Assembly: GCA_963693285.1 (NCBI GenBank)
Contig: OY848926.1
Coordinates: 811,001 to 875,000 of the forward strand
Length of the DNA stretch: 64,000 nucleotides
Direction of reading: 5' to 3'
Source of the DNA: Xestospongia muta
Lineage: Eukaryota > Porifera > Demospongiae > Haplosclerida > Petrosiidae
Under the pieces are notes generated by a model. That model was not told the DNA's origin. It worked only from the letters and a program-made list of their open reading frames with translations, and did not search any database. Made by a program: the position numbers and the translations under genes. Below are positions 14,111-27,500 of this stretch, piece after piece. The stretch's first letter is position 1. Each line of letters opens with the position of its first letter.

Positions 14111-17100
14111 TCAAACACGCAACTGGCAGAGTGTAATTACAAAATCTTGAAGTCTAATAGCTGGCATGATCGAATAGAGATGAGGTCTTATACAAAAATA
14201 TTCAGGTATAAGAGAAATCCCACATGCAAAAGATGCAGAAGTAATGACATCATCATTTTTCAGGTGACTAAGCAACATCTTTCCGCCATTCTTTAATAAA
14301 ACATTAACAATTGTTCGATCTAAGGGATCAAACCGAACATTGGACAACATTAGACCCCGTTTAGGCTGCTCTATCTTTATTACATTCCTAGTTAGAATAT
14401 CCAGGAGCCGTGGAGATGGAAACAGTTTATGTGGTATCTGTGGAGAATTACAAACCAGAGGATGGGATGGAAAATCTGGCGGAGGGGAGATAAGAGGCCG
14501 TGCATCTGGTCTGAAAACATGAGGCTGAAATGGATGAGGGAGATGTGGTCTACATGCAGCTGGAAGACGGGGAACTGATTTAATTGACAAGGGTGGAACT
14601 TGTGCAGGAATTACAACGTCCACAGGCCTTACTGGGATTACTTGAGGTGTCCCATTCTGGATCAATGGGGTAATGACACTTCTTGTTATTATTGGTGGAC
14701 AAAATGGAATAGCAGAAGGGTTTAGTTGAGAAGAGTCGCTAGTTGATACAGGAACTGTACCACTAGTTACTGGTACACTTATAGTACTAGTGGTCGCTGG
14801 ATAGCATTGGGTTGGCAGGTCAACAGTGGTACATGTCACAGATAATGGCTGTGGTTCTTGTAGAAGTGAACAGAGTAAGAACGGATAAAATTCTATCTTT
14901 CCTGGCTCATAGTGAAATGGCTTCTTTTGATATGATTCCGGGATCAAATTACAAGAGTCAACATTTGCAAGTTTTGAAATCATCTTTTGAATATCTAACA
15001 CTTGTTGCATGAAGAACATTGAGCTTTGGCCTGTACAAGTGATCACTCTGGACAACTCTTGTCTAAGATTATTAACAAACCAAACATCTGTTGCAGTCAA
15101 TTGTTGCCACTGTTGAAAGTCAAGCTCAAAGTCATTGATCTTTAGGGCCATAACAAACTTCTCATAAACTCTTAATTGTATTGAAGACTGAAATGATTGA
15201 AATGCTAGCAAGAGGAGAATGGGCAGCTTGCTGGCTGCAATAGAGGGAAGGAGAGTCAACGCTTTACCTCTGACAAACAACAAAGATTCTCCACCTTGAA
15301 TTGAAGCAACAACACCAATTGGAGGTGCACCATTGACAGAGTGATCTCGATAAAAGGCACACTTGTTTCTCCACGACAGAACATGCACTCTTTCGTGAGG
15401 AGTATAGAACCGTTGCCAGGCCATTTCATAAGGGGAAAAAGGAGTTGAAAAAATTGCGTCAACACCCTCTACTTGCCATTTTGGTCTTCGTTCACCAAAT
15501 TGCCAAAGCATTGCAAGATCAATTTGGCAATCATCAGAAGACGTTTCCTTTAGTCCAATAAGAGCAACACCACGAGATAATTCATGATCTTGACACTTTG
15601 GCGCTATAGTTGAAGTAAGTTCTTTGAGTACATCTTTAGTTATCTTGGCTGTGACAGGTAAGGAGAGAGTCAATTTAGGATCAAATTGTTTAGACAATAT
15701 CAAGTTGTGTGCTGTGTGAGCCAATTTTCGTTCTTGTTTAAAATCACTTTTTAACTTTGTCTTCCCAATGAGAGCATTTTGCACAAATGATGCCATGATT
15801 AGTACTCTTAAAATATTGTCATTTTCACAGAACTTAAAACTACTAACACCTCTAGACAAATAAGAGATTTGCTCAAACAAATTTGAGCCCTGAGGTAAGA
15901 ACTGTAAGATTTGATTGGCCAATGATTTAACAGATGTCAAGAAGAGATGAAACCTCTCGACTTTAATAGAATGTTCATGACAAAACTTAGCCATTGTTTT
16001 ACTTAGGTTCAATTGACAGGCATCATTAAAAGCCAGCCATTTCTTAAAGACTCTGCAGATCATAATGGAATCACTGTATATATCATCATCAAAGAAAAAT
16101 CGAGAGCGAATATTTCTATCCAAACAATCAAGATATCGTTTTTGGTCTTTAATAATAAATCGACTAGGCATTATAAAGAAATCTTGCTGAAGAGAGAGAC
16201 TAGCAGCTATCACAATGCCTTCAATTGGACACCCAAAGCACAAGCCAAAAAATATTAAGCGACATAAATCTAATTCTAAAGGAAGACAAAGACTGAACTT
16301 CCCTAGTAATGTCACATCTGAGTTTTCTGGAACACTTGAAGTGATATCTCTAACAATAGCACCAACATTCACCAATTCTTGCAAGGCATTGTCCATTTGC
16401 AGCAAAGATGGAGGTTCAATAGCTAGCTTCAAGAGCTCTGAGGGTTTTCCAATGCCCAGTTCTTCACCTAGCTGGCGAGCACGAAGTAACAACTTTCCCA
16501 GTGATGAGGAATGCATTTCTGATAGATCATAATCAGAAAGACAATGACTATAGAACAATTTAGGGAAAAGATGAACAGCAATGCCATCAAACACTCTCCC
16601 TACACGACCAGCTCTTTGAGCACAAGCTGCTTTTGAGCACCAAGTCTGAACGAGACAAGTCATCTTTCGTCTGTGGTCGAATCTAGGTATACGACAGATA
16701 CCAAAATTAATAACCATCCTTAGCATTGGTATTGTGAGTGAGCTCTCGGCAATATTAGTAGAGAGAATAATGTGTATCTTGTTTTTCGATGGGGCTTCTA
16801 ACAAGTCATGTTGCTCCTCAACAGGAACTTGTGAATGTAGAATAAAAATCTCAAAATAATCCAGCAACTTTCTTAAATCCAATTCGTTCTGAAGTATGTC
16901 ATAGTAATCAAGGATTTCACTAATACCTGGTAGAAAGACCAAAATAGACTCACCCAATTGAGAACAATAGACGATCAATTCTGTGCAAATCTCCTCAGCA
17001 AACATAGTAACTGATGCATGCGAACGATAGTATTCAAAATTTTCTGAAATTCGCTGTAGAGATATTGAGGACAGTCGCGCTTTGGCAAGCTCCTGTCCTT

Positions 17101-20030
17101 TGTTCCATATCAATATTGGTTTACAAATGAGACAACTTACCTCATCAATAAAATATTCATCTACATGGCAACATTTTTCACCGACATAAAAAGGTTGAGA
17201 AACAGCATTGGGGCCAAACACTTCCCGAAAATAGCTAACAAATAGAGATCCTTGTATTGTAGCTGACATAAGTATCAGTTTAGTATTAGGTGACAATTCT
17301 GAGACTAACTTTCGCACTAGCAACATAATTAAGTCAGCATCAACAGTTCGCTCATGAACTTCATCAAGAATTATGTGGGTGTAATTTCTGATATAAAGAG
17401 GACGGTGGGTTAGTACCTGAAGAATAAGAGATCAAGTTAATACTGATTCAAAAAGAATACTATTTAACCTAACAAGGTAAAATATAAAGGTTAAATAATG
17501 TGTTGAGGGATTAGCATTGTTGTCTAAAGTTGTCCTAAATAAAAGGCTGTAATACACATACTCTTAGCGTAGTTATATACTATACATTTATATTGTAATT
17601 CTCACTTGTAATAAGTAACCAGCTGTACAATAGGTAATTTGTGTTGTTTTCGACACACATTTCTGTCCTCCAATAAAATAACCAACAGTAAACCCACAAC
17701 ATTCATTTCGTTGAGTAGCCACTTGTTGAGCAAGTTTTAAGACGCCCACACGACGAGGCTGTGTGGCGATAATAGAACATTTTTCCTTTTTTTGGCTACC
17801 TTCCAATATGAACTGCGGTATCATAGTTGACTTACCACAGCCAGCCTCTCCGTAAATACATGTCACATTATAACATTCAATGAGCTTTAAGATAGAATCT
17901 TTGTACTGCATAATAGAAAGAGACCCATCTGATGACTTATTGGATAAGTCATTAGGTTCATCTTGTGGAGTTGTGACTGGCTCATCTGTATTACTTTGGT
18001 AATAGCGGTTACTAACAGTGGAGTGTTCCTTCTCTTGCTGATGATTATCAATGGACAACTCTGTCCCTGTAGTCTCCTGAAAAGGTACAATATCAGGCAG
18101 ATTGATAGAAGCATCCTCAACAGACCTGGTAACCTGGTAAATGATACATAAGTAAAATTGTCCGGAGATCATTGTGACATTTTACCTGACTAAGGTGAGC
18201 TTCAACATCAATAATTGCTTTATGAAATAACTCTAGCAATGCTTGTGGATGAAGACCACTGGCTGAGAGACTAGAAGGGAGACAAGACGAACGAAAAGTT
18301 TTTACAGAGGATAGACATAAAATAGTAGATGCCATATGTGTTGTACAAGAGGGGTCTTGTTCAAATGAATTGAGACAACAAGAAATGACTTTAGCTGCTG
18401 TTGAAGGTAGAAATACTTCTTTTGGCTGAGGCAAATGGTAATCCAAGTCCAAGACCTCAAAGACATGATAAACAGTCTCCAATAAATAAGAAAACCACGA
18501 CGATATGATCAATGACCGCTCACAAGGTCTCCTTGTTACTAAAGTAGGAATACCTACTTGGTGAGTAAAAATAAATTGCAATAAGCCATTAAGTTCATTG
18601 GGCAACTGTGCTAAGTACTGCCCATAAATATATAAAGAGAGGCAAAGGATAGCATGTTTGACAAGAGTACCATCAGTTACAGAGTCCAGTGACAATGTTT
18701 GCAACAGTGAGCTTTGGACAACAATCTCCTTGTGAATTAATAGATTAAAAGCAATATAAAGTTTTTGACCCAATGGCAGTACTTGGATATCAAGAATCTG
18801 TTGTAAAATGACATCTGGGTCATTTTGCTCAACTGGCACAAAAATATCTGTCTTGGTGAATAGTTTACTTGATGTACAGCCATACTCAGAGACGTTTTCA
18901 ATTCCAAGTAACTTGTAAAAAACTTTTCGAAATGGAACAAGCAGACAATGTATTGACTGACGTCCAACAGCAATACTTTCAAACACCATTCTTCTCCAAT
19001 AAGAATTTGAATTCACAACAGCATAAGTTATACTAGACATTTGATGGTCCTGCATTCTTTTGCTCACCCAATATGATAGAGAGTTTATTGGAGAAGGTGC
19101 AGAAAATTGCTGTGGTGACAAGTAGAGATGATAACTTCTTGTTACTGCTCGTTGATAGTCAGGATTGACTTCACAAAGATGAGCTAGCTGGATATCTTCT
19201 TCAAAAATAGGAGATTTTCTCTTACGTACATACTTTAATAACTCGTCAATGCTATCTTCTTTTAGCCCTAAATAACTAGCTAGCTTGTATAAAATATTGA
19301 GACGATGAGTATAGATATTGCCAGAGAGGATAGCAACATCAATAAGCTGCTCTTTAGAAATATTTAACTCAAGTAACAATGTATCTATTGATGTAGTAGC
19401 ATAAAATATGTCTAAAGGTTGAGAGTTGATTGCATTCTGGTGACATAGAGTTTTCTTAAGATCAAACTCAGCCAGATCAATAAAACAACAGTCAGTAAGT
19501 AAAAAAAAGTCTGGGTTTGTAGACAATACGCCACATACATGCTGTTGCAATGCATATGCATAGACCTCTGAGAGAGTATTTCCATGGCAACGGATAACTT
19601 TAACATTTAAATTAATCAGTGTCATTTCTGCTTGTACGAACAGTAATGGTTTAAGAAGATAAGTTAATTGAGTGGAGCGAAACTGGACAGTCAGCCTGTT
19701 GAGGTACTCCTCCCTCAATGATGGCAGTAATAATTGAAAATCAGTTTGATCACAGCCAATAGCACTCTCTATAAAAAATACAGGCTCACAACCAACGTAT
19801 CTCATAGCCTGGACGAAATGATTTACTTTACACGCCAGGATGTCTAGATCCTCCTCGAGATCATTAGACAATTGATCTGGCCATAGCCAAGACAATACGG
19901 GGTTCAAATCACAAACAATCTCTGGTCTTAGTCCATCTTGACGCAATCGGTAGCTAAGCTCTGACAGTTTAACTATGTTTTTGCTCGATTGCTGTCTTCT
20001 TAACAGTCTTATAAATTTACTAGAAGACAT
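14111..20030 (-). CDS. PIN/XPG-like domain fused to DExH-box RNA helicase
   Basis: Three exons on the minus strand, 20030-18186, 18133-17606 and 17416-14111, give 1,892 residues with correct phase. Residues about 1-280 look like an XPG/asteroid (FAM120-type) PIN fold: EIVCDLN near the start, a GVLSTNPDFFLL segment in the XPG-I position, then ILSGNIYT where active nucleases have GNDYT, so the acidic site looks degenerate. A helical region follows. From about residue 690 there is a full SF2 DExH helicase: GEAGCGKST (Walker A), TQPRR, DEVHER (motif II), SATI, LSTNIAESSLTIP (motif V) and QRAGRVGR (motif VI). After the helicase-associated region come an uncharacterised 400-residue segment, a Pro/Thr/Val-rich linker and a C-terminal winged-helix-like module. 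The helicase core is nearest in feel to TDRD9/spindle-E or YTHDC2 types. I do not know a named gene with this architecture. Confidence 0.82.
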
Positions 20031-20243
20031 CGTTTACTTGACCACGTGAACGGTAACCACGTTGGAGGGTGTGGCTGCTGGTTTTGCAATTTAGTACGTG
20101 TAGATACAGAGAATTAATTTTCGCGTTCACTGAATCAAAAGGGTTAAATAATACGATTGATGAACGATGATAATTTACTGTTAATATACGAACTTGGTTG
20201 CCATGGTAGCTACTCAAAACTTGTGTCCCATCACTGGTAGACA
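20031..20243. promoter_or_regulatory. Divergent promoter, PIN-helicase gene / CEP83
   Basis: Only 213 bp separate the two start codons, so the promoters overlap. It contains CCACGTGAAC (E-box) near 20041, a GGTAACCACGTTGG segment, and the X-box-like site listed separately. Confidence 0.55.
20197..20210 (+). promoter_or_regulatory. X-box-like (RFX) site upstream of CEP83
   Basis: GTTGCC-AT-GGTAGC matches the RFX X-box consensus GTNRCC-N0-3-RGYAAC with one mismatch in the right half. It lies 34 bp before the CEP83 start. RFX factors drive ciliary genes in animals, which fits CEP83. The match is by eye only. Confidence 0.45.
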
Positions 20244-23200
20244 ATGGATATTAGCGATAAAGGCTCGTTATCAGCTAAAACATTGCTTCTAGATCAAAGC
20301 AATAGAATAGAGAAACACAGAGCGAATTTTGATGCACTGAAAGGAGAGTATTTAAAATTACAAGAGGTTAGTGCGATCAGTCATATTTTTTAAAAAAAGT
20401 CCATTATAATTAATGCAGATGTATGATAAACTGAAGGGAGAACATTCAGATCTTTCAGACAGTTACTCTACAATGGTTACCAAGTCAGAGGAGATTATCC
20501 AACAACTTCAAGCAGAGAGAGATGCTAAAACTATGGAAAATGAACATCTCCGACAACAGGTAGATATTACAGACAATACAATCACATAGACAGTCATTAT
20601 CTGTAAAGTTCTCTCCCACAATGTCTCTATTTGAAATTAACAGTATTATTGAATCTAGCCTCTTACTCTGTGTGTAATAATTGTATTAATAAATACTGCA
20701 TTAAAATAAAGTGGATGGTTATGAGTCTCTATAGGTATTGGATCCTGTCAAACTCAAAGAGCTACAAGATAGTATCACTAGTGAGATGGAAGATATGTAC
20801 AGACAAGTGAGTTTATAGATCTTGTTCGGAGTTATTACTGATAGTTTGAAGCCGTACCTACTACATGGTCAATCATATTGTACAGCAAAACGATACTAGT
20901 GTTATATTGCTGCAGGCAGTTAAGTGCATAAAATTCAATGTGGTTTGATTCTCCCCGCAACCACCTTCAGGATTAGTTTTGTACTTTTCTTTAATTCTAC
21001 AAATTGCTTATAAATTTCTAACTACATTACCACACAATACACCATATGTCACAAGACTCACAACATAAATAATGAGGTAATTTATAGTCTTTTACCTACA
21101 ATATGGCTGACCAATCAAGCGTAATTAACACATGGTAGCCATGGCTTCAAAATCAAATGAATACATATTACTAAGAAGGGTAGTACTGCCATCCACATTG
21201 CTAACTTTCTTGTAGTTAAAATTTATCATTGAGTTTATGAATTATTTTTAACTCTTCTTTATAGCATATTGAAGCATTGGAAATGGAACTACATGTTTTA
21301 AAAAGGTGTGTGTACTAACTTATTACATTAACAAGAACATTACATGTCATATAAACCCTTGTAGTGATCATGGTAAAATTAAGAGAAATTATGAGTTTTT
21401 AAAGTCTGAATTTGAAACAGTTCAGGTATGTATTGTGATTATGTTTAACATAAGTAACAATATTATCCAGCTACTCTATCTATCTTTTATAGTCAGTACA
21501 TGAGGCAAAACTAAAGGAATTAAATAGCCAACATCATAGTCAGGTGTGTAGTCCATTCTATATCACTTGTACTGGTATGGTATCATACTCCCTTCTAGAT
21601 TACTGAGTACAAGCAGCAATGTAAGGAGTTAGCATCTCGTTTAGAGAGGGATATCCCCACTGAAATACAACGTGTCCGTCAACTACAAAGAGATAATACT
21701 CAAGTACTTCAAATGAGACTCTTAGAGTATGAAATATAATGATTCTATTTCTTCTTCTAATAGCTTGATGAAAGAATTAAACATTTGTTAACCGAAAATA
21801 AGGAACTCAGAAGTCAAACAGAAGTTATTGAGACCCAGAAAGCACAGGTAGTATGAATGCATGGATTGATGGATAGCTGGAAGGATAGCTTCAATACTTG
21901 TGCCTTTAGGAGATAATGGCACTACGACAGCAGAACATTCAATCTGAGAGCATCATAGAACAATTAACATCTGAAAAAGTCAGTCTTGAAAGTTACTTGA
22001 AACACATGGAGAGTGACTTAGAGATCTCTGGGAAAGAGCAACAATCTTTGACTGAAGATCTACACAAATTACAAAGAGAACTACATCAATGTCAAAGGTA
22101 CTTTAAATTATTAAATTATTGTATTCATTTTTCTTACAGACAACATGATGATTTGGTTCATCAACATGCTAAGGAAAAAGATGAAATAAATATGAAGTAA
22201 GTCTGCATAGTATTGTAATATAATAATGGCTCTATTTCAAATGTTATTTAATATCATAGGAATTTAGTGGAAGTTCAAAGAGTTCAAGAAGAGAAGTTAA
22301 AATTTTTGCATGAGATTGAACAGTACAAGTCATTATGTGAGACATTGGAACAGTCTGTAAAACAACTGGAAACCTCTCTCACAAATAAAGTAAGAGACTC
22401 TTATAAAAAATGTAGAATAACAATACTGACAATACTTCCTATTATCATGTTTTCATAATCATATGAAGTTGTTGGATGATCTCGTGTTGCTTTTCTAACT
22501 ACATGTCTGTGTTATTCATTAAGAGGCTATAACATCTGAGATAATTATTTGAAGATTGCATGTGTAGGATTTCATAAACTAAAATATCATAATTAACACT
22601 CCTTAACATTCTCATATTATAACATCCTACAGTTTGGTTTGTGGTTGACTGGACAAAGTCCATCATGTTGTAACAAGATATTATGTTGGATGTCTGTCTT
22701 ATAGACTCAACAGTTGGCAACTTCTGCTGAAGAGACTAAAAGAGCAGAATGGGAGAAGCAAATGATAGCAGACAAAGAGAAAGGAGAGTTAGAACATCAA
22801 CTGACTACTGCTCAGAGGTGAATCTAAGTAGACATAATATTTAGGATAATTATGCTGATTCTTGTAGTGTTTTTTTATCGAAAACTCAAGAGTATGATCA
22901 GACTCTCTCTGACCTTCAAGATCAACTAACTGCATTGGAAGCTAATAAGGTGACTATTACACATATTAGATCAACAATCAGCTAGCTAATACTGTACTTT
23001 TAGCTATCCTTTAATAATCTATTCCGTTTATAATTATAATTATAATATAGGTATCATTAGAGGATGAATGTAAGCTATTGAAGAAAGAATTGGAACAGAA
23101 AAAAGCTTCTCTTTTGAAAGCAACAAAAGTGAGTCATTACTTGACGAGAAGAACCCTTATCATACAGCAACGTTGTTACAAATGTACTGCTATTGGTATG

Positions 23201-23579
23201 AAGGTATTTATAATATTTAGGACACAGGTGAACTAAAAGAAGTGAAGTCATTAGCTACCACTCTCACCATGGAGAAAGCAAGGTATCTTTGTATGTCTAT
23301 CATGTTTAGTTTAGGCATCCTTATAATAGTCTTGAGGAATCTAACCAACACTTAGAGGAGGAACTTGAGAGACAGAGAGCACAAGTACAGTTATTAGAGC
23401 ATAAACTACAAAGTAGTCAGTCAGAAATGAGGGCCAAGCAAAATGAACATCAACAAAAGATAGAGAAATTAAAGTCAGTAAAGTTACTTGATATATGATA
23501 CACATATCACTACTACTAATTTATACAGCAAGTTCATATTTTAATAGTCCAATTCACATGTAATATGAGTAGGGTCTTA

Positions 23580-23610
<31 letters not shown>

Positions 23611-24238
23611 CTGGATGTATTTGTATTACTGCAGATGTGATTTTGAAGAATCTCAAACTAACTGGCAACAGACACAAGATGACCTTGTGTCAAAGCTGTC
23701 TAAAAATGAAGAACAACTTAAACTTATTAAGAAAAAGAAAGAGAAGGTTTATAAATAGCATACATTATAATAATAATAATTTTAATAATGCATATAAAAT
23801 TAAATAACCCTTCCTCTTTTGTTCCTTTGATTGTTGTCAATTTATGTAGTTAAAGAAACAACATCAAAAAAGTTTGGAAGAAATACAGAAGTTGTTAGAT
23901 TTAACAGCAAGTAACGAGAAAGAGGCACTTGTAGAGAAGGAGAGAATAAAGTATGTTGCAATAGAATATAGCATAGAACTAATCTGTTTCTTGTTGTGCA
24001 TAGGAGAGCAGCTGATGAAGACAAAAGAAGTCTTCGAAAGCAATTACAAACAGTTAGCTAATAATAGCTACTACTGGTATATCGATGTTATTGTTATTGA
24101 TTTCAGATGCAGAAACGTCATCAGCAGTTTGTATTATTATTGAGTTCTACACCCGAGACGGTTCATTTAGCATTACATCATGATGATGTAATGGATATAA
24201 GTGAGCCATGTAGCATCAGTGAAAGAACAAACAAATAG
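20244..24238 (+). CDS. CEP83: Centrosomal protein 83, centriole distal-appendage coiled coil
   Basis: Twenty small exons: 20244-20366, 20419-20559, 20735-20806, 21265-21305, 21365-21425, 21493-21543, 21599-21703, 21764-21847, 21910-22097, 22140-22196, 22260-22389, 22705-22817, 22868-22949, 23051-23128, 23221-23282, 23330-23473, 23635-23746, 23850-23950, 24004-24052 and 24107-24238. They give 641 residues, phase-consistent, almost entirely heptad-type coiled coil. Anchors to CEP83/CCDC41 are an EKHRANFDALKGEYLKLQ block, LDPVKLKELQDSI (human LTPQKLELLRAQI), YEFLKSEFE (human HTFLKSEFE), and a C-terminal QKRHQQFVLLL (human QRRHNEFRSLI). CEP83 sits at mother-centriole distal appendages and is needed to dock the centriole to membrane during ciliogenesis. 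A (TA)n run occupies the intron at 23583-23610. The assignment rests on these anchors, since coiled coils align loosely. Confidence 0.82.
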
Positions 24239-24528
24239 TTTTTTTAAAGAATAAAATAAACATATATAATAATATCAAGGAAAGAACTACATGATTATGA
24301 TCTTTTTAATGGCATTAATATATTTGTCCGTAGAACTTTATTTTTGCTTGAACATGTAATGATTTTTAAAGAAACATAACTTTACTTCAAAGTTCAAAAA
24401 AACTTGCCACCCCCACACAGGATATGAATCGAACGGTTAAATATTAAGGGTGGAGAAGTGGGGATAATTTATTTAGTAACTCGTAGAACACACCACTACT
24501 GACAGAGCTGTTCTATATCGTATTGGTA

Positions 24529-27500
24529 ATGGCTCAAATGAAAGGAACAGGTGAATTTAGTCGAGAACAAGTAATCGTTGACGGTTTCCTGAAGCACAGA
24601 GAAACTGGAATTGTAACTCGAGTAAGTCAAAGTCTTGTATTTGTTATAATTGTATTTGCTCTGCATTGTTGAAAAAACAATAGCAATTATATTGTGAGAG
24701 TTTCGTCATGTACTTTAGGCTGACTCGAAGAAATATAGATTGTACTGTTGAAATGATTGTAGTGTTATAAAAGATAATATCAAAGAAAATGAATATTTCC
24801 CTTTCATATTGTTTGCCTTTGAACTTGTATGACTACATACATGACTTGTCAAATAATAACCAATAGCTCTTACATTCTTGTAGTTTTAACAGCGGCATAC
24901 TGCTAAAATTGTTTAGCAGTAACACTTTCCAATTATAAACTGTTAGTGCTTCTCGCAGGAAAAAACCATTTGCAAATTTATATATTAAAAACTTCTCATC
25001 AGCTCCAATCTCCTTCTTATTATGTTTCTTATTAAAAGTCTTAATTATTGCTTTAAAACTCAGGAATTCAATAATTTTATTAGACGTAAATGGTGTGTGG
25101 TCTTCAGTTTAATTGTTTTAGTCTACTATTGAAATATGGTATGTGTATAGTTAGCAATTAAATTTGTCATTAAGCATAATCTAACGATCCATCTCAAGTT
25201 ACTCTCTAGTATCAATAGCTTGATATTGCTGGCATGCATCTATTTCACTTTAAAAATGCATCTCTCATCATGTGGCATGTCATTGGCAGCCTTGTTTTGT
25301 TGGAACAGCATAGTTGTCTCCCTGTCTATGTGTTCTTTGTTCTCGGATAGTTTGCAATTTTTTGAGTGTGACTACATTGGAAGTGTGTGTTGTTTCTGTG
25401 TTGTTAATGACACTTTTATGTATTGGCTTCTCTCCAGAATAGTCTGTTGGTTGATTGTTGAGGAATGTAATGTGATAACATAATTAACTGTTTACCTAAT
25501 ATGAGATATTGTTAATAGCATCAGCTAATGGTAGTTTTCTTAAGGTATGTACTGATGTTCACTAGTTATCTAAGGTTACCGTGGTAACTAATGATGTTAA
25601 CTGGTCTAGAACTTACTATCCTAGATCAGTGTGGTAAGTGCTGATGTTCACTGGTTATCTAAGGTTACTGTGGTAACTAATGATGTTTACTGGTCTAGAG
25701 CTTACTATCCTAGGTCACTGTGGTAAGTACTGATGTTCAAGAGTATTCCTCAGCTTTGGATAGGATGACACCATATAACTACAGTTGATTTGAAGGATAC
25801 CATTAAAGAGAACAGTTGATATCATATTTTGTGTACACATTAAAATTAAATTGTGTTTGTCACATGTTACCAGTGGTTAGGTCTCTCCTTACATGTACAT
25901 GTATATCTAAAGGTGAAAGGTCAAACAGGTTGTTAGAATCACCATATTAAGATAGACAAGATAGACAACTGACAATTTAAAGATTGAATTAATGATCTGG
26001 TACTTGTCTTTGATGCTGATGAGACTTCCTTTTTGAGACGTTAACTAACTCTCTTACAGGGCTCACAATTAAATGTACTAGTTGCCATTTCATGAAAGCT
26101 ATGAAGTGTCTGGAAACATTTATTTAGTTTCTTTACCACAGTATCATGTCTTATTAAACTGATGGACTTTAAATGTATTGTGTCCTTGAATAGTGTAGAC
26201 AAACATATGACCTCAGCTTGTGAATCTCAATAATAATAAGAGAAATGGGTGTGGCATGTCCACCATTTATAATCATAGAGAAAAGGAAATGAGAATATCA
26301 TTGATGGAAATGGGATACCTAACAGCTCAATGATAAAGCAATCACTTGTCAAAACAGAGAGACCTATGATTTGATCCTCACTCGTTTTCTTTCATTGTGT
26401 TCATGTATTGTTACTGTTGAGTGATTGTTGTTCAGTAGCCCATAGAGTAAACATTTTAAATGAATATAGTGCTTAATGAACTCAACTATGATGTACTAAA
26501 TGAACATAGTGCTTAATGAACTCAACTATGATATACTAACTTGTAGTATTACTTGACCTGTTCATGTATGGTTGCACAATCGTGTGAGAAAGTACATTTA
26601 AAAGATTTATAAGATCATCAAATTAACAAATGTTGAGCTGGATTAGTAAATCATTTTACTAAGTGGGGATTTTTTTAAACAAATGGAATAAAAACTACTA
26701 ATAGATTAGTATCCAGTGAACTGACAATAACATACTATATGATACTATTATATATGGTTTTAGCTGGTTTTTTGCTGAGTAATCAGACACAAAAGTTTCC
26801 CTTTTCCTTAGACTTAATTCACGCAATGTAATAGTCATTCCTGACTAATGTAATAATATAGTGGCTATCATACCTGACTAATGTAATGATGTAGTAGTTA
26901 TCTCTCATATGAATGTAATGACGTAGTAGTTATCTCTCATATGAATGTAATGACGTAGTAGTTATCTCTCATATGATTGTATAATGATGTAGTAGTTATC
27001 TCTCATATGAATGTAATGACGTAGTAGTTATCTCTCATATGATTGTATAATGATGTAGTAGTTATCTCTCATATGATTGTAATGACGTAATAGTTATCTC
27101 TCATATGAATTTATAATGATGTAGTAGTTATCAATCAGAATATTAGTATGTATCAATGAAAATATTACAGTTATCATTGCATTGTTGATTGTGACTGTAA
27201 TATCTTAATGATAACATAATTCATTGACTGGCCCATTGTTGATATTTGATACATTGCTAGTAGGTTTATACCAGATAGTTGTAGTAGTAAATCTAGTTAT
27301 GCTAACAGCCGTCTACTGTTATCAATTGTAACTGGATATACTGGATAACTGATTAGTTCATTACTATTCTCTGTTATTTGTAACCATTATCATTGCAAAC
27401 TATTTTTGTTCCTAACATTACACACGTTAATTTTAGTTAGCAAACATTGTCTCTATGTTGTACAAATCTTGAGTTACACTGGAAGTCATATAATATGACT

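Noticed and set aside
14048..16532. Plus-strand frames inside the helicase gene
   Set aside because: They are antisense to a 3.3-kb exon with conserved helicase motifs and match no family.
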